NCBI GenBank assembly: GCA_022828125.1
Contig: JAJEJD010000020.1
Span: 496,001 to 560,000, forward strand
DNA from: a bacterium
Lineage (GTDB): Bacteria > UBA8248
Direction: 5' to 3'
DNA: 64,000 nucleotides
Shown here: piece after piece, positions 1-9,111 of the stretch
Layout of the letters: each line of letters begins with the position of its first letter
How positions within the stretch are numbered: position 1 is the stretch's first letter
Made by a program: the position numbers and the translations under genes
Notes under the pieces: model-generated
Seen by the model: the letters and a program-made list of their open reading frames with translations, nothing else
Told to the model about the DNA's origin: nothing
Databases searched by the model: none

Positions 1-117
1 GCCGCCCAGTTCGTCGCGCTCGATGACCACGCAGCTTCCCCCGCTCTGGGCGACGCGCACGCCCGCCACGTAGCCCGCAGGCCCCCCGCCGATAACCGCC
101 ACGTCATACGCCGCCAT
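1..117 (-). CDS. lpdA: Dihydrolipoamide dehydrogenase, N-terminal fragment
   Basis: This is the first 39 codons of a minus-strand gene that leaves the window at base 1. The visible peptide starts with a beta strand followed by the FAD-binding motif GGGPAGY (residues 10-16) and reaches the ERDELGG segment that normally comes just before the redox-active cysteines. This matches the N-terminus of flavoprotein disulfide reductases, closest to the E3 subunit of 2-oxoacid dehydrogenase complexes. A strong ribosome site (AAAGGAGGA, bases 121-129 on the opposite strand) precedes the ATG. E1 subunits lie at 56-58 kb, so it may serve them, but it is not in their operon. Mercuric or glutathione reductase cannot be excluded from so short a piece. 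Confidence 0.75.
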   Translation of the reverse strand, partial: MAAYDVAVIGGGPAGYVAGVRVAQSGGSCVVIERDELGG

Positions 118-380
118 GCTTCCTCCTTTGGGTAAGGCGTCCCACATAAAAAACCCGCGCCCATTAGACCAAGGTTCCGCGCTCATGCCAAATGGGGGGA
201 GGGGTTTGGGGCACCGTGCAATTGGGAACCGTATTTTGCCGAATCAATTCCGATGGTGCTAACCTGTTTTATGAATGCTTTTTTATTTTTTGTTGACTCC
301 CACGGCTATTATGCGTATCGCAATGCCGCCGATAGGGAGTATTTTCTAGATTCACCATCAGCGAAAGCCAGAGGACTCGA
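118..380. other. Intergenic region between divergent genes
   Basis: These 263 bases separate the leftward lpdA start from the rightward pentapeptide gene and should hold both promoters. The right half is AT-rich, with a T-run at about 280-290 followed by TTGACT, but I see no convincing -10 partner. I see no RNA gene or repeat here. Confidence 0.5.
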
Positions 381-2630
381 ATGAGAAGCCATCGCGGAGA
401 TTCCGTATTCGATGAGACGCAATACCAGCGTCTGCGAACGCTCGCCGACTCGGTCAACGAAACGGCCCGCATGGCGCGGACCACGCTGTCCATTTTATTG
501 CTGGTGACGCTTTACCTGGCTTTAACTTTAGGCGCCTCTACGGACGAAAACCTATTTCGCAACGGACAAGTTGTACTCCCGCAGGTGGGCGCCGGGCTTC
601 CAGTAGTGCAGAGCTATATTCTTGCTCCTCTGATTTTCGTATGCATGCACGCCCATTTGTTGTTCATTATGAGCGTGCTCACGCGCAAAGTACGGACATT
701 CGAAGGAGCTGTGAAAGAGGACCTTTCAGCCACAAAAAATCTGCACATCAGAGCCACGAAAAGGAGAGAATATCGAGATTGGCTCTCCTCATTCGTTTTT
801 GTTCAGAGACTCCTGAAAGATGTACGGGTCTCGTGGGTGTTGAGAATACTTAGCTGGCTTGCCATCAGCGCAATCCCTTTGGCACTCCTATTCGTCATCG
901 ACCTTTCCTTCGTGCGATATCAGTCCCATGCGATCACTTGGGGCCATCATATCATCTTTGTTTTTGACCTGGTGTTGGTAACTCTCTTCCATTGGCAAGT
1001 GTCTGGCAAAAGAGTGAAGAGGGTTGTTTGGCGGTTTGTAATCTCGGTTAAGAGTATAGCTTTCAACCGTCGGTTGCGCGGCCTGTCAATAACGAAGTTG
1101 TTAGGGTGGATTTGGAACTTTATCAATTTATTATTTGCATTGGCTATGGTGCTACTGTTGATTTTCGTCGCCCATCCACCGGATGGAACTGAAAATCAAA
1201 GCCGTATCTGGCGCGACGAAGTGGCTCCGCACAGAGGATCATATCGGAAAATGTCGGATTGGCCTCACTTGCTCGATGATATTCCATGTTATGAGTGGGG
1301 AATTGCCTGCCGCTATCTTGAGCTCAACAATTTTAAAAAGACTGACAAAAAAGAGGAACTTAGCTTGGCAAGGCGGACGCTTCGCTTCGCCAAATTCAAG
1401 TCCGCTCAATTACAGGAGGCAGATTTCTTTAGAGCACAGTTACAGGGAGCGGTTTTCGATGACGCAGAGTTGCAGAAGGTGAATTTCCAGCATGCGAAGT
1501 TACAGGGAACGGATTTCAAGGGCGCAAAGTTACAGAAGACGAAATTCCAGCACACGCAGTTGCAGGAAGCGAGTTTTTGGCAAGCGAATTTGCAGGGGGC
1601 AAATTTCCAGCATGCGAAGTTAGAGGGTGCAAGGTTCCCTAAAGCGGAGTTGCAAGGTGTGAATTTCTCTGGGTTGAGTTTACAAGGGGTGAATTTCTCT
1701 GGGTTGAAGTTACATGGGGCGAATTTTTTTCAGGCGAAGTTGCACGGAGCAAATCTATCGTTTGCGAAGTTGCACGGCGCGGATTTCTGGGAGGCGGAGT
1801 TGCACGGGGCGAACCTCTCGTGGGCGGAGATGCACGGCGCGAATTTTTTGAAAGCGAAGTTGCACGGCGCGAATCTATCGTTTTCAAAGTTGCATGGCGC
1901 CAATCTCTCTCAGGCGGAGTTGTACGGAGCGAATTCCACTGGGGCGGAGTTGAGCGGGGCGAATTTTTTTGAGGCGGATTTGCAATGCATTTCTAGTAAG
2001 CAGAATGAATGGTACTTGACATGGATGTATGATGCTCGGTTTAGCTTTTCTGTTTATTCATTTCCACCGCGGATTTATAAAATGTACCATCTAAATTTTG
2101 TCTGTTCAAAACTTCCTCAGCATTTGGACGCATGCATCGATTTCCTAATTCCCGAGAATGTGGCGAAAATTAAGCTTGGCTGGAAGGAGTCGGTACTCCA
2201 GAAGAAACACCTAAGCCTAAAAGAGCACCTAAAAAAGCAATTTGAAAATTGTCCGAGCCTAGGGTTCGGTAGTGCAAAACCGCAGAAGAAAGATATGGTC
2301 TTCTATAACCGCAAATCCAGCGCTGGCCCTCCCATGAACTGGCCTCAACCTTTTAAGATTTCCTCAGAAGAATATTTGAAAGCATTACGTGAATGGACAG
2401 TCGAGTTTGCCTGCTGGGATATACATACCGCCCGAAGCAGCTTTAGACGCTGGAATGACAAGTTATTCAAATTAATTGGATTCCAAGATCGAAAAGTTTT
2501 TGATTCTACGAAACACGCTATTCTAAAAGCATTGATCAAAAAGAGAAACGACAAAAAAAATTGCCCTGGGATCAGTATTATCCCAGGTGATGATTGGAAA
2601 CGTATCCGAGAGAAAATGGGTAATGTCTGA
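381..2630 (+). CDS. Membrane-anchored pentapeptide-repeat protein
   Basis: This 749-residue protein is of unknown function. The N-terminal third has about five hydrophobic segments (roughly residues 35-55, 79-101, 153-178, 190-206 and 238-265). Residues about 330-545 form a long run of pentapeptide repeats of the A(D/N)(L/F)xx type, with LHGAN and LQGAN recurring, which is expected to fold as a right-handed quadrilateral beta helix. The final 200 residues are not repetitive and I do not recognise them. The DNA of the repeat block (1375-1985) shows a 30-base periodicity, suggesting recent tandem expansion. The gene is visibly AT-richer than its neighbours, which hints at transfer. Membrane proteins with pentapeptide domains are known, but their roles are mostly undefined. 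Confidence 0.85.
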   Translation: MRSHRGDSVFDETQYQRLRTLADSVNETARMARTTLSILLLVTLYLALTLGASTDENLFRNGQVVLPQVGAGLPVVQSYILAPLIFVCMHAHLLFIMSVLTRKVRTFEGAVKEDLSATKNLHIRATKRREYRDWLSSFVFVQRLLKDVRVSWVLRILSWLAISAIPLALLFVIDLSFVRYQSHAITWGHHIIFVFDLVLVTLFHWQVSGKRVKRVVWRFVISVKSIAFNRRLRGLSITKLLGWIWNFINLLFALAMVLLLIFVAHPPDGTENQSRIWRDEVAPHRGSYRKMSDWPHLLDDIPCYEWGIACRYLELNNFKKTDKKEELSLARRTLRFAKFKSAQLQEADFFRAQLQGAVFDDAELQKVNFQHAKLQGTDFKGAKLQKTKFQHTQLQEASFWQANLQGANFQHAKLEGARFPKAELQGVNFSGLSLQGVNFSGLKLHGANFFQAKLHGANLSFAKLHGADFWEAELHGANLSWAEMHGANFLKAKLHGANLSFSKLHGANLSQAELYGANSTGAELSGANFFEADLQCISSKQNEWYLTWMYDARFSFSVYSFPPRIYKMYHLNFVCSKLPQHLDACIDFLIPENVAKIKLGWKESVLQKKHLSLKEHLKKQFENCPSLGFGSAKPQKKDMVFYNRKSSAGPPMNWPQPFKISSEEYLKALREWTVEFACWDIHTARSSFRRWNDKLFKLIGFQDRKVFDSTKHAILKALIKKRNDKKNCPGISIIPGDDWKRIREKMGNV

Positions 2631-2851
2631 TACGATACATTCCTGCCGAGTGAACCCATAGTCTTGACCCGGTTGATAATGCGATGCTCGCCTAACGTAT
2701 ATAACGCCATTTCCCGAGCCTCGTGCTCCTGCTCCTGAGCGCCCTCTCGGCGCGCTGGCGCTTCAAGATTGGATGAGGGGGAAACTGACCTGATGCGGGA
2801 CGAAAACTCCGCCGCCAGCATTGCAATACACACCTAGGAGCGCATCTAGCC

Positions 2852-3568
2852 ATGTCCACGATTTCCAGCATCGAATGGACCGAGATGACCTGGAACCCGG
2901 TGACCGGCTGCACGAAGATAAGCCCCGGATGCAAGCACTGCTACGCCGAGAGGATGTCGAGACGGCTCCAAGGCATGGGGATCGAGAAGTACAAAAACGG
3001 GTTCTCCCTCGCGACTCACGATTCCTCTCTCGATGAACCCTTGAGGTGGAAGAAACCGCGTCTCGTCTTCGTCAATTCCATGTCCGATCTGTTCCACAAA
3101 TCAGTGCCGTCCGGTTTCATCGAGTCCGTATTCGACGTGATGAACCGCGCGACCCGGCATACGTTTCAGGTGCTCACCAAGCGGCCGGGACGGGCCGCTT
3201 CGCTCGAGCGGAGGCTGAACTGGACGCCCAACATCTGGCTCGGCGCGAGCGTGGAATCCGAAAAATGGCTCGGGCGTCTGGCGCCGCTCAGGGCAACCGG
3301 CGCTAGGACGAAGTTTCTCTCTTTGGAACCCCTGCTCGGCCCGTTGCCGGGTTTGAATTTGACTGGCGTCGACTGGGTGATCGTCGGCGGGGAGTCCGGG
3401 CCGGGCGCGAGGCCGATGGAGGCGGACTGGGTGAGGGAGATCCGCGATAATTGCGTGAACAGCGGCACACCCTTTTTCTTCAAGCAATGGGGCGGCGTGT
3501 TCAAGAAGAAGACGGGGCGTGTGCTTGACGACAGAACGTGGGACGAAATGCCGGAGGCACTCGCTTAA
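2852..3568 (+). CDS. DUF5131 (phage Gp37/Gp68-like) family protein
   Basis: This 238-residue protein has an N-terminal cysteine cluster (C20, C27 and C30, ending CKHCYAERM) of the spacing seen in DUF5131 proteins, which resemble the radical-SAM fold and probably bind an iron-sulfur cluster. Other family hallmarks are WNPVTGC near the start, [11 protein letters not shown] in the middle, [10 protein letters not shown], and FFFKQWGG near the end. Family members occur in phages and accessory regions, often beside a three-Cys-motif partner gene, and I see no such partner here. An AGGAG site lies upstream of the chosen ATG with slightly long spacing. Its last four bases overlap the convergent GNAT gene. 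Confidence 0.85.
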   Translation: MSTISSIEWTEMTWNPVTGCTKISPGCKHCYAERMSRRLQGMGIEKYKNGFSLATHDSSLDEPLRWKKPRLVFVNSMSDLFHKSVPSGFIESVFDVMNRATRHTFQVLTKRPGRAASLERRLNWTPNIWLGASVESEKWLGRLAPLRATGARTKFLSLEPLLGPLPGLNLTGVDWVIVGGESGPGARPMEADWVREIRDNCVNSGTPFFFKQWGGVFKKKTGRVLDDRTWDEMPEALA

Positions 3569-4068
3569 CCCCTAAGCGCGCCCCTCAACTCAGATATCCT
3601 GAGGAGCAACATCAGCGGTTCCTGATCCGAGAATCGTTGGAAGCCGAAGCGCTCGTAGAAATTCCCGGCCTCCTCATCAAGCGCCTGGACGATGATGGCG
3701 CGCGCGCCGATGAGGTCGGCCGCCGCCAGGGCTCTCCGGCCTGCGTCTACGATCAGATCGCCTCCCAGTCCCCTGCCCTGATAGTCGAGGTCCACCGCGA
3801 GTTGTCCAAGAAGAATCACCGGGATCGGTTCGGGCATGCTTCTTCCGACGCGCGAGGAAACCCTGCGCCTTTCCACCGATCCGGCCGCGAGGCTGTAAAA
3901 GGCAATCACACGCTCGCCCTCGCAGACGACATACGTCCGCGCGCCGCCTTTCGCTTCGTTCAAGCGGCTCTTGCTTTTCAGCCAGGCGTCGAGACTCTCT
4001 ACGCCTGAGTCAAACCCTGATACGTCGTGATGCGCACGGAGGGGTTCCGGTCCGTTTATCTCTCCCAC
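3565..4068 (-). CDS. GNAT-family acetyltransferase toxin
   Basis: This is a 167-residue GNAT acetyltransferase. It has the acetyl-CoA binding loop QGRGLGG at about residues 98-104 and FYERFGF in the C-terminal core. Length and setting match the type II toxins of the AtaT/TacT group, which acetylate aminoacyl-tRNA and stop translation. That activity is inferred from the family. The start is GTG and lies inside the 3' end of the DUF1778 gene (13-base overlap), so translation is probably coupled to the antitoxin, which comes first in the operon. Confidence 0.88.
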   Translation of the reverse strand: MGEINGPEPLRAHHDVSGFDSGVESLDAWLKSKSRLNEAKGGARTYVVCEGERVIAFYSLAAGSVERRRVSSRVGRSMPEPIPVILLGQLAVDLDYQGRGLGGDLIVDAGRRALAAADLIGARAIIVQALDEEAGNFYERFGFQRFSDQEPLMLLLRISELRGALRG

Positions 4069-4313
4069 AGCGGCCTGCGCTCGAGGCGCTCTTTCAAGCG
4101 CTCGTTCGGTTCGGCGGGCGCATCGAGGGCTGCGAGAAAGGCATCATAAGATTCATCGTCGAGCGCGATGACGGGCCGCTCGTTCAACGTCTCTATCGCC
4201 GCCGCTTCGCTCGCCCTGAGCACGAACTCGGTGCGCGTCACGCCCCGGATCTCCGCAGCCCTGTCGATCAGCGCCAGCCGTTCGTCCTTCACCCTCAGAT
4301 TCATCTGGCCCAT
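4056..4313 (-). CDS. DUF1778 ribbon-helix-helix antitoxin
   Basis: This 85-residue DUF1778 protein has an N-terminal ribbon-helix-helix motif (MNLRVKDERLALIDRAA followed by the T-R-T-EFVLRA helix) and a C-terminal tail that in this family wraps the GNAT toxin. An in-frame ATG exists nine codons further upstream, but AGGAGG lies seven bases before the ATG at 4313, inside that extension, so the shorter start is preferred. It is the first gene of the operon and very probably represses its own promoter through the palindrome just upstream. Confidence 0.88.
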   Translation of the reverse strand: MGQMNLRVKDERLALIDRAAEIRGVTRTEFVLRASEAAAIETLNERPVIALDDESYDAFLAALDAPAEPNERLKERLERRPLWER

Positions 4314-4362
4314 TCGACATCCTCCTAGGCTATTGGCCATAAGCTCATCTCCACCCTCATTC

Positions 4363-4392
4363 TGTATAGCAATTGCATATACGATCCGTCAA
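4363..4392 (-). promoter_or_regulatory. Promoter and operator of the GNAT toxin-antitoxin operon
   Basis: On the minus strand there is TTGACG (4392-4387), an 18-base spacer and TATACA (4368-4363). A near-perfect 19-base palindrome centred on CAATTG (4364-4382, GTATA...TATAC) covers the spacer and the -10 element. This is the usual arrangement for autorepression by a ribbon-helix-helix antitoxin. The promoter lies about 50 bases upstream of the antitoxin start. Confidence 0.6.
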
Positions 4393-4934
4393 GACTCACT
4401 CCCCTGGTCGAGCTAACCTGTCCCAAGCCACTTTCTGCGGAAAAGGTGAACCCTCCCCCTCATCAGTCGGGATTGAACCACGCATTTCCCTGCAATTGCG
4501 CGTTCCGGGAAGGTGTATCATCCCCCTGCTCGATGCGCGGTCTTCGATCTTGAAACCGCAGGTCGCCGCCGGGAGGACGGTCCGTTGCAGAACCTCTCAC
4601 AGCGCTATCCGGGCTTCAGAGGCAGGGAGTCATCGGGGCGGGAGCCGGGCGGCGAAATCGAGGCCAATCACCCCTGAACAATTCCGAAAAATACGATAAA
4701 TATCGATAAATTCACGGGGTTTTTCGATAAATTTCCAAAAATTTCCGAGGGGAAATGCGCGCAAATGCGGGGCGTTGCAGGGCGTTTTTCGCGATATCAG
4801 CCTGGCGGACGACGACCCTCCCCCAGATTCAGGCGCTCCGGCGCACCTTCCAAGGGCGCGTCGCGGCCCCTCAAAACGAGGCTGCGAGGGATAACGGAGC
4901 GGTATTCCGCCCTCGATTGCCCTTCTTGCGCCGC
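4393..4934. other. Intergenic region, no gene seen
   Basis: This stretch lies between the toxin-antitoxin promoter and the nrdJ control region. Short open frames are present, but none has a ribosome site or recognisable protein. It holds the AT-rich 40-base repeat listed separately (4694-4733) and, at 4455-4480, a sequence resembling the one after the third copy of that repeat (45465-45500). It looks like decayed repeat DNA. Confidence 0.5.
4694..4733 (-). repeat. AT-rich 40-base dispersed repeat, copy 1
   Basis: Read on the minus strand, this 40-base segment (AATTTATCGAAAAACC...ATTTATCG) matches 45395-45434 at 38 of 40 positions by eye and 22178-22218 more loosely. All three copies lie in gene-free DNA. 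The core is built on repeated TTTATCGA words. Confidence 0.7.
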
Positions 4935-4978
4935 TTATCCACAGGAAAACACAACATTTGGGGATAACGTGTGGGTAA
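4935..4978. promoter_or_regulatory. DnaA boxes upstream of nrdJ
   Basis: A perfect DnaA box, TTATCCACA, lies at 4935-4943. A one-mismatch box in the opposite orientation (TGTGGGTAA) lies at 4970-4978. Both are just upstream of the nrdJ promoter. In E. coli, DnaA binding upstream of nrdAB ties reductase expression to replication, so a similar role is plausible here. The sites alone do not prove regulation. Confidence 0.55.
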
Positions 4979-5013
4979 GTTCATATATTTTGTGCATATC
5001 CGTTTTTAGGGTA

Positions 5014-5049
5014 TTGACAGACGATAGCAAAACATACTACATTTGGTGT
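5014..5049 (+). promoter_or_regulatory. nrdJ promoter with NrdR-like box
   Basis: TTGACA (5014-5019), a 17-base spacer and CTACAT (5037-5042) make a sigma70-type promoter. The 16 bases at 5034-5049 match the NrdR consensus (ACACTATATATAGTGT) at about 12 positions and overlap the -10, where a repressor would act. A weaker half match sits at 4980-4995. A GC hairpin (GCCCCG/CGGGGC, 5078-5095) follows in the leader just before the ribosome site. Confidence 0.5.
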
Positions 5050-5116
5050 TACGGCTTGATTTCGTCATACTAAATATGCCCCGGCATAGCGGGGCGCCTT
5101 GCGGAGGAGACGGGAA

Positions 5117-8100
5117 GTGGAGTTTACGAGGCGTTTTACCCGGGACGGAGACGACGCGTATGGCGAGGTCGGTTTCGCGCCGCGCACCTCGCGCATCACC
5201 AACCCGGACGGCTCGGTCGTCTTCGAAGCGAAGGACATCATGGCTCCTGAGAACTGGTCTCAGGTGGCCGTCGACATCTTGGCGCAAAAATACTTCCGAA
5301 AAGCCGGCGTACCCGCCCACTCGAAAAAGGTTCCCGAAGACGGCGTGCCCGAGTGGCTGCAGCGCTCGGAGCCTGACACGGAAAAACTCGAATCCCTGCC
5401 CGAGGATGAGCGATACGGGAGCGAGCGAGACGCACGGGACGTTTTCCACCGCCTGGCGGGATGCTGGACGTATTGGGGCTGGAAACACGGTTATTTTCAC
5501 ACCGAAGAAGACGCCAGGGTGTTCTATGAGGAGCTTTTATACATACTCGCGAGCCAGATGGCGGCTCCCAATTCGCCGCAGTGGTTCAATACGGGCCTCC
5601 ACTGGGCCTACGGCATTACGCGCCCCGCCCAGGGCCATTTCTATTGCGATCCCGAAACCGGGGAAATACTCCGCTCCACCAACGCCTATGAACGTCCCCA
5701 GCCGCACGCGTGCTTCATCCAATCAGTGAAAGACGACCTCGTCAACGAGGGCGGGATCATGGATTTATGGACGCGAGAGGCGCGCATCTTCAAATACGGC
5801 TCGGGCACCGGCACGAATTTCTCTAGTCTCAGAGCGGAAGGGGAATCCCTCTCGGGAGGCGGAAGAAGCTCCGGCCTGATGAGTTTCCTCAAGATTGGGG
5901 ACCGCGCCGCGGGGGCCATCAAGTCGGGCGGCACGACACGCCGCGCGGCGAAAATGGTCACGCTCGATATCGATCATCCCGACATCGAGGAATTCATCAA
6001 CTGGAAGGTGCACGAAGAACAGAAAGTGGCTGCGCTCGTATCGGGCAGCAAGATGTGCAACCGGCACATGAACGCCATTCTCGGAACTTGCCGGGAAGAG
6101 AAGAACCTGACCTTGAATGGCAACCTCCATCAACCGGACAAAAACCCATCACTCGCCAAAGCGATACATGCCGCAAGGCTCGCCGGTGTTCCGGACAATT
6201 ACATTCATCGAACCCTTCAACTCGCGCAGCAAGGTATCACCGAGATCGAATTCGAGGAATTCGACACGAATTGGGAAGGCGAGGCCTACGCCTCGGCGTC
6301 CGGGCAAAACTCGAACAATTCGATACGTGTCTCAGATAAGTTTATGAAAGCCATCGAGAAAAATACGGAGTGGAACTTGATTCGGCGGACCGATGGTGAA
6401 ATCGCCGACTCCGTTAGTTCAAAAGAACTCTGGGATCAGATTGGGTATGCGGCGTGGTGTTGCGCAGACCCGGGCCTTCAATTCGATACGACTATCAACG
6501 ACTGGCACACGTGCGCCACTGATGGGCGCATCAACGGTTCTAATCCCTGCTCGGAATATATGTTCCTGGATGACACCGCATGCAATCTGGCATCCATGAA
6601 TCTTATGAAATTCCTGGATACTGAAAAGAATCATTTCCAGATAGAAAACTATCGTCATGTCATTCGCCTGTTGACAGTTGTCCTCGAAATTTCCGTGCTC
6701 ATGGCGCAATTCCCCAGCCCGGAAATAGCCAAACGCTCATTCGAGTATCGTACCCTGGGGCTTGGGTATGCCAATCTCGGCACTGCGTTAATGGTTCTCG
6801 GCATCCCTTACGATTCTCCGGAAGCGGAAGCGTGGTGCGGCGCTCTCACCTCGATCATGACAGGCCACTCGTACGCCACCAGCGCCGAGATGGCCGGAGA
6901 GCTGGGTGCCTTCTCCAGGTATCAGGGCAACCAGGAACATATGCTGCGAGTTCTGAGAAACCACCGCCGCGCAGCTTATTCCGTACCGGAAGCAGAATAC
7001 GAAATGCTCTCTAAAGCGCCAAACGGAATTGCTGCGGGTCTCTGCCCCGATTATCTTCTTCAAGCGGCGCGTGAGGCGTGGGACGATGCTTTAGCCATCG
7101 GCTATCGAAACGGCTACCGGAACGCGCAAGCCACAGTTATCGCGCCGACAGGCACCATTGGTTTGGTGATGGATTGTGACACAACGGGAATCGAACCGGA
7201 TTTTGCCTTGGTGAAATTCAAAAAACTGGCCGGGGGCGGTTATTTCAAGATCATCAACCAATCCGTTCCCGTTGCCTTGCGGCATCTGGGCTATGACGAT
7301 GAAGAGATCCGCGAAATCGTCGCCTATTGCCGAGGTCGGGGCACCCTCACGAATGCGCCTCATATCAACCCAGAGTCTTTGCATGAGAAGGGGTTTACGA
7401 GCAAGGCTCTGGAAAAAGTGGAAGCCGCGCTCGAAGGGGCGTTTGAAATTCAGTTCGCCTTCAACAAATACTCCCTCGGTGAAGACTTCTGTCGTGAGCA
7501 ATTAGGACTCAGTGAATCGCAGATGAGCGACTGGGATCTGAATCTGCTCGAAGCCATTGGTTTCACTCACGAGCAAATCAGCGAAGCGAATGATTTTGTC
7601 TGCGGGAAAATGACGCTCGAGGGCGCCCCCCACCTAAAAGAAGAACACCTAGCCGTTTTTGATTGCGCGAGCAAATGCGGGCGTGAAGGCAAGCGCTTCA
7701 TCAGCCCTATGGCGCACGTCCGGATGATGGCGGCGGCACAGCCTTTCATATCAGGCGCCATCAGCAAAACCATCAACATGCCAGCGGAATCAACGATTCA
7801 AGATATTTTGGACATCTACCATGAATCGTGGCAGCGGATGACGAAAGCCATAGCGATTTACCGAGATGGCTCGAAACTAAGCCAACCACTTTCCGCGCAA
7901 AGCGAAGCGGACCTCTTCGCTGATATCAATGAGGAAGAACCAGCTACCCAAAGCGCTCCCGTGCACGTAGCTCAGCAAATTGTGCGCCGGATCATTTATC
8001 AATCCAGAAGACGCAAGTTGCCTACCCGCCGTGGTGGATACACACAAAAAGCCGTCATCGGTGGGCACAAAGTATATCTTAGAACCGGAGAATACGAGGA

Positions 8101-8707
8101 TGGCTCTATCGGCGAAATTTTCATAGATATGCACAAAGAAGGCGCTGCCTTCAGAAGCCTCATGAACTGTTTCGCCATCGCAATTTCGCTGGGTCTCCAG
8201 CACGGCGTCCCTTTGGATGAATTCGTGGATGCCTTCGTCTTCACACGTTTCGAGCCCGGGGGAATGGTCTCAGGAAACCCACACATCAAAATGAGCACAT
8301 CCATCATCGATTACATCTTCCGTGAGTTGGCAGTTTCATATCTCGGTCGCCACGATCTTGCACAAGTCGTGTCGGAAGATTTGAGGAGCGACACTATTGG
8401 GCGCCCTCAGGAAGAGATCCCGGAATTCGACACCGAAGAAGAAGAGGAGATTCAAACGGTATTCCCGGGACCGGATGCGAGTGCACCGCGCAGTGACCGG
8501 ATAAGTCTGAATTATGAGAAAGAATCCACCCAAACGTCGACGACACCCATAACAGAATCAAGTTCCGCTTTGGATACGCGTATCGAAGAAGCCCGCGCCA
8601 AAGGATATGAGGGTGAAGCGTGCAGCGATTGTGGTTTGTTCACCTTGGTGCGAAACGGCACGTGTCTGAAGTGTATGACTTGTGGCGCAACGAGCGGATG
8701 TTCTTGA
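5117..8707 (+). CDS. nrdJ: Adenosylcobalamin-dependent ribonucleoside-diphosphate reductase (class II)
   Basis: This enzyme of about 1196 residues reduces ribonucleotides to deoxyribonucleotides, using a thiyl radical generated from coenzyme B12. Family landmarks are ACFIQSV with the first redox cysteine (about residue 199), [11 protein letters not shown] with the active-site cysteine (about 478), PTGTI of the phosphate-binding loop (about 676-680), [15 protein letters not shown] (about 915), and a C-terminal CSDCG...CLKCMTCG zinc-like cysteine tail that reloads the active site. GTG at 5117 is chosen because GGAGGAG (5103-5109) lies seven bases upstream; the open frame also contains a TTG further 5' that has no ribosome site. 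There is no intein. The first 300 codons are GC-richer than the rest. Confidence 0.95.
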   Translation: MEFTRRFTRDGDDAYGEVGFAPRTSRITNPDGSVVFEAKDIMAPENWSQVAVDILAQKYFRKAGVPAHSKKVPEDGVPEWLQRSEPDTEKLESLPEDERYGSERDARDVFHRLAGCWTYWGWKHGYFHTEEDARVFYEELLYILASQMAAPNSPQWFNTGLHWAYGITRPAQGHFYCDPETGEILRSTNAYERPQPHACFIQSVKDDLVNEGGIMDLWTREARIFKYGSGTGTNFSSLRAEGESLSGGGRSSGLMSFLKIGDRAAGAIKSGGTTRRAAKMVTLDIDHPDIEEFINWKVHEEQKVAALVSGSKMCNRHMNAILGTCREEKNLTLNGNLHQPDKNPSLAKAIHAARLAGVPDNYIHRTLQLAQQGITEIEFEEFDTNWEGEAYASASGQNSNNSIRVSDKFMKAIEKNTEWNLIRRTDGEIADSVSSKELWDQIGYAAWCCADPGLQFDTTINDWHTCATDGRINGSNPCSEYMFLDDTACNLASMNLMKFLDTEKNHFQIENYRHVIRLLTVVLEISVLMAQFPSPEIAKRSFEYRTLGLGYANLGTALMVLGIPYDSPEAEAWCGALTSIMTGHSYATSAEMAGELGAFSRYQGNQEHMLRVLRNHRRAAYSVPEAEYEMLSKAPNGIAAGLCPDYLLQAAREAWDDALAIGYRNGYRNAQATVIAPTGTIGLVMDCDTTGIEPDFALVKFKKLAGGGYFKIINQSVPVALRHLGYDDEEIREIVAYCRGRGTLTNAPHINPESLHEKGFTSKALEKVEAALEGAFEIQFAFNKYSLGEDFCREQLGLSESQMSDWDLNLLEAIGFTHEQISEANDFVCGKMTLEGAPHLKEEHLAVFDCASKCGREGKRFISPMAHVRMMAAAQPFISGAISKTINMPAESTIQDILDIYHESWQRMTKAIAIYRDGSKLSQPLSAQSEADLFADINEEEPATQSAPVHVAQQIVRRIIYQSRRRKLPTRRGGYTQKAVIGGHKVYLRTGEYEDGSIGEIFIDMHKEGAAFRSLMNCFAIAISLGLQHGVPLDEFVDAFVFTRFEPGGMVSGNPHIKMSTSIIDYIFRELAVSYLGRHDLAQVVSEDLRSDTIGRPQEEIPEFDTEEEEEIQTVFPGPDASAPRSDRISLNYEKESTQTSTTPITESSSALDTRIEEARAKGYEGEACSDCGLFTLVRNGTCLKCMTCGATSGCS

Positions 8708-8716
8708 AATTACTTA

Positions 8717-8797
8717 CCCGTCGTGGGGGAAACGGGCGGACTCTGCGACGGGACGAGAGCCGGGGGAGAATCCTCGGAGGGTTATCTCCCGGCTCTC
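8717..8797 (+). ncRNA. Unclassified structured RNA element, tandem copy 1
   Basis: Beginning ten bases after the nrdJ stop, a stem CCCGTCG/CGACGGG (8717-8723 with 8746-8752) encloses a 22-base purine-rich loop. A long hairpin of at least ten pairs follows (GAGAGCCGGG with CCCGGCTCTC, 8755-8764 and 8788-8797). The 23-base core from 8725 is identical in copy 2 while the stem bases differ and still pair. There is no T-run after the hairpin, so it does not look like an ordinary terminator. I do not recognise the class. Confidence 0.55.
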
Positions 8798-8878
8798 ACC
8801 AAAATCAGGATCGGGAGTTGAGGATAATATATCTTGGGGGTTGAGTCTTCGGCTCCTGTTTCAAGTCATAAGCAATTC

Positions 8879-8960
8879 CCTGCTGCGGGGGAAACGGGCG
8901 GACTCTGCGGCAGGTCGAGAGCCGGTGAAGTCTCCTAGGGGGAGTTCTTCATCGGCTCTC
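8879..8960 (+). ncRNA. Unclassified structured RNA element, tandem copy 2
   Basis: This copy lies 162 bases after copy 1. The first stem is CCTGCTG/CGGCAGG (8879-8885 with 8908-8914) and the second is a 14-pair hairpin (8917-8930 with 8947-8960). Relative to copy 1, both stems have changed sequence but kept pairing, and two of the pairs are G-U on the plus strand. They would be A-C mismatches on the minus strand, so the RNA is read rightward. The 23-base core at 8887-8909 is identical to that of copy 1. Confidence 0.55.
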
Positions 8961-8970
8961 CCTATTTCAC

Positions 8971-8999
8971 TTGACACCCGAGGTTCCTTCGCCTACCTT
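8971..8999 (+). promoter_or_regulatory. tRNA-Ala promoter
   Basis: A perfect TTGACA (8971-8976), a 17-base spacer and TACCTT (8994-8999) lie 14 bases before the tRNA. The -35 is consensus and the -10 weak, but the position is right for the tRNA transcript start. Confidence 0.5.
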
Positions 9000-9013
9000 C
9001 AAGTTCCTTTTGT

Positions 9014-9089
9014 GGGGGTGTAGCTCAGATGGGAGAGCGCGTGGATCGCACCCACGAGGTCAGGGGTTCGAATCCCCTCACCTCCACCA
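9014..9089 (+). tRNA. tRNA-Ala(CGC)
   Basis: This is a full 76-base cloverleaf: acceptor GGGGGTG with CACCTCC, D arm GCTC/GAGC, anticodon arm CGTGG/CCACG with loop ATCGCAC, a five-base variable loop, T arm AGGGG/CCCCT with TTCGAAT, discriminator A and an encoded CCA. The anticodon CGC reads GCG (alanine), and the G3-U70 pair that marks alanine tRNAs is present. Confidence 0.97.
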
Positions 9090-9111
9090 TTGCAACTTCT
9101 TGAGTTAAACC

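Noticed and set aside
1375-1985. Direct repeats resembling a CRISPR array
   Set aside because: The repeats are in frame and encode pentapeptide units with no unique spacers between identical repeats. There are no cas genes.
4680-5050. Chromosomal replication origin
   Set aside because: Two DnaA boxes and AT-rich DNA are present, but there is no dnaA, dnaN or other origin-linked gene and no cluster of boxes. Regulation of nrdJ explains the sites better.
4900-5116. Cobalamin riboswitch before the B12-dependent nrdJ
   Set aside because: I do not see the conserved B12-box or the expected multi-stem core in the short leader.
8755-8797. nrdJ intrinsic terminator
   Set aside because: The hairpin is strong but is followed by ACCAAAATC rather than a T-run, and the upstream stem and conserved core would be unexplained.
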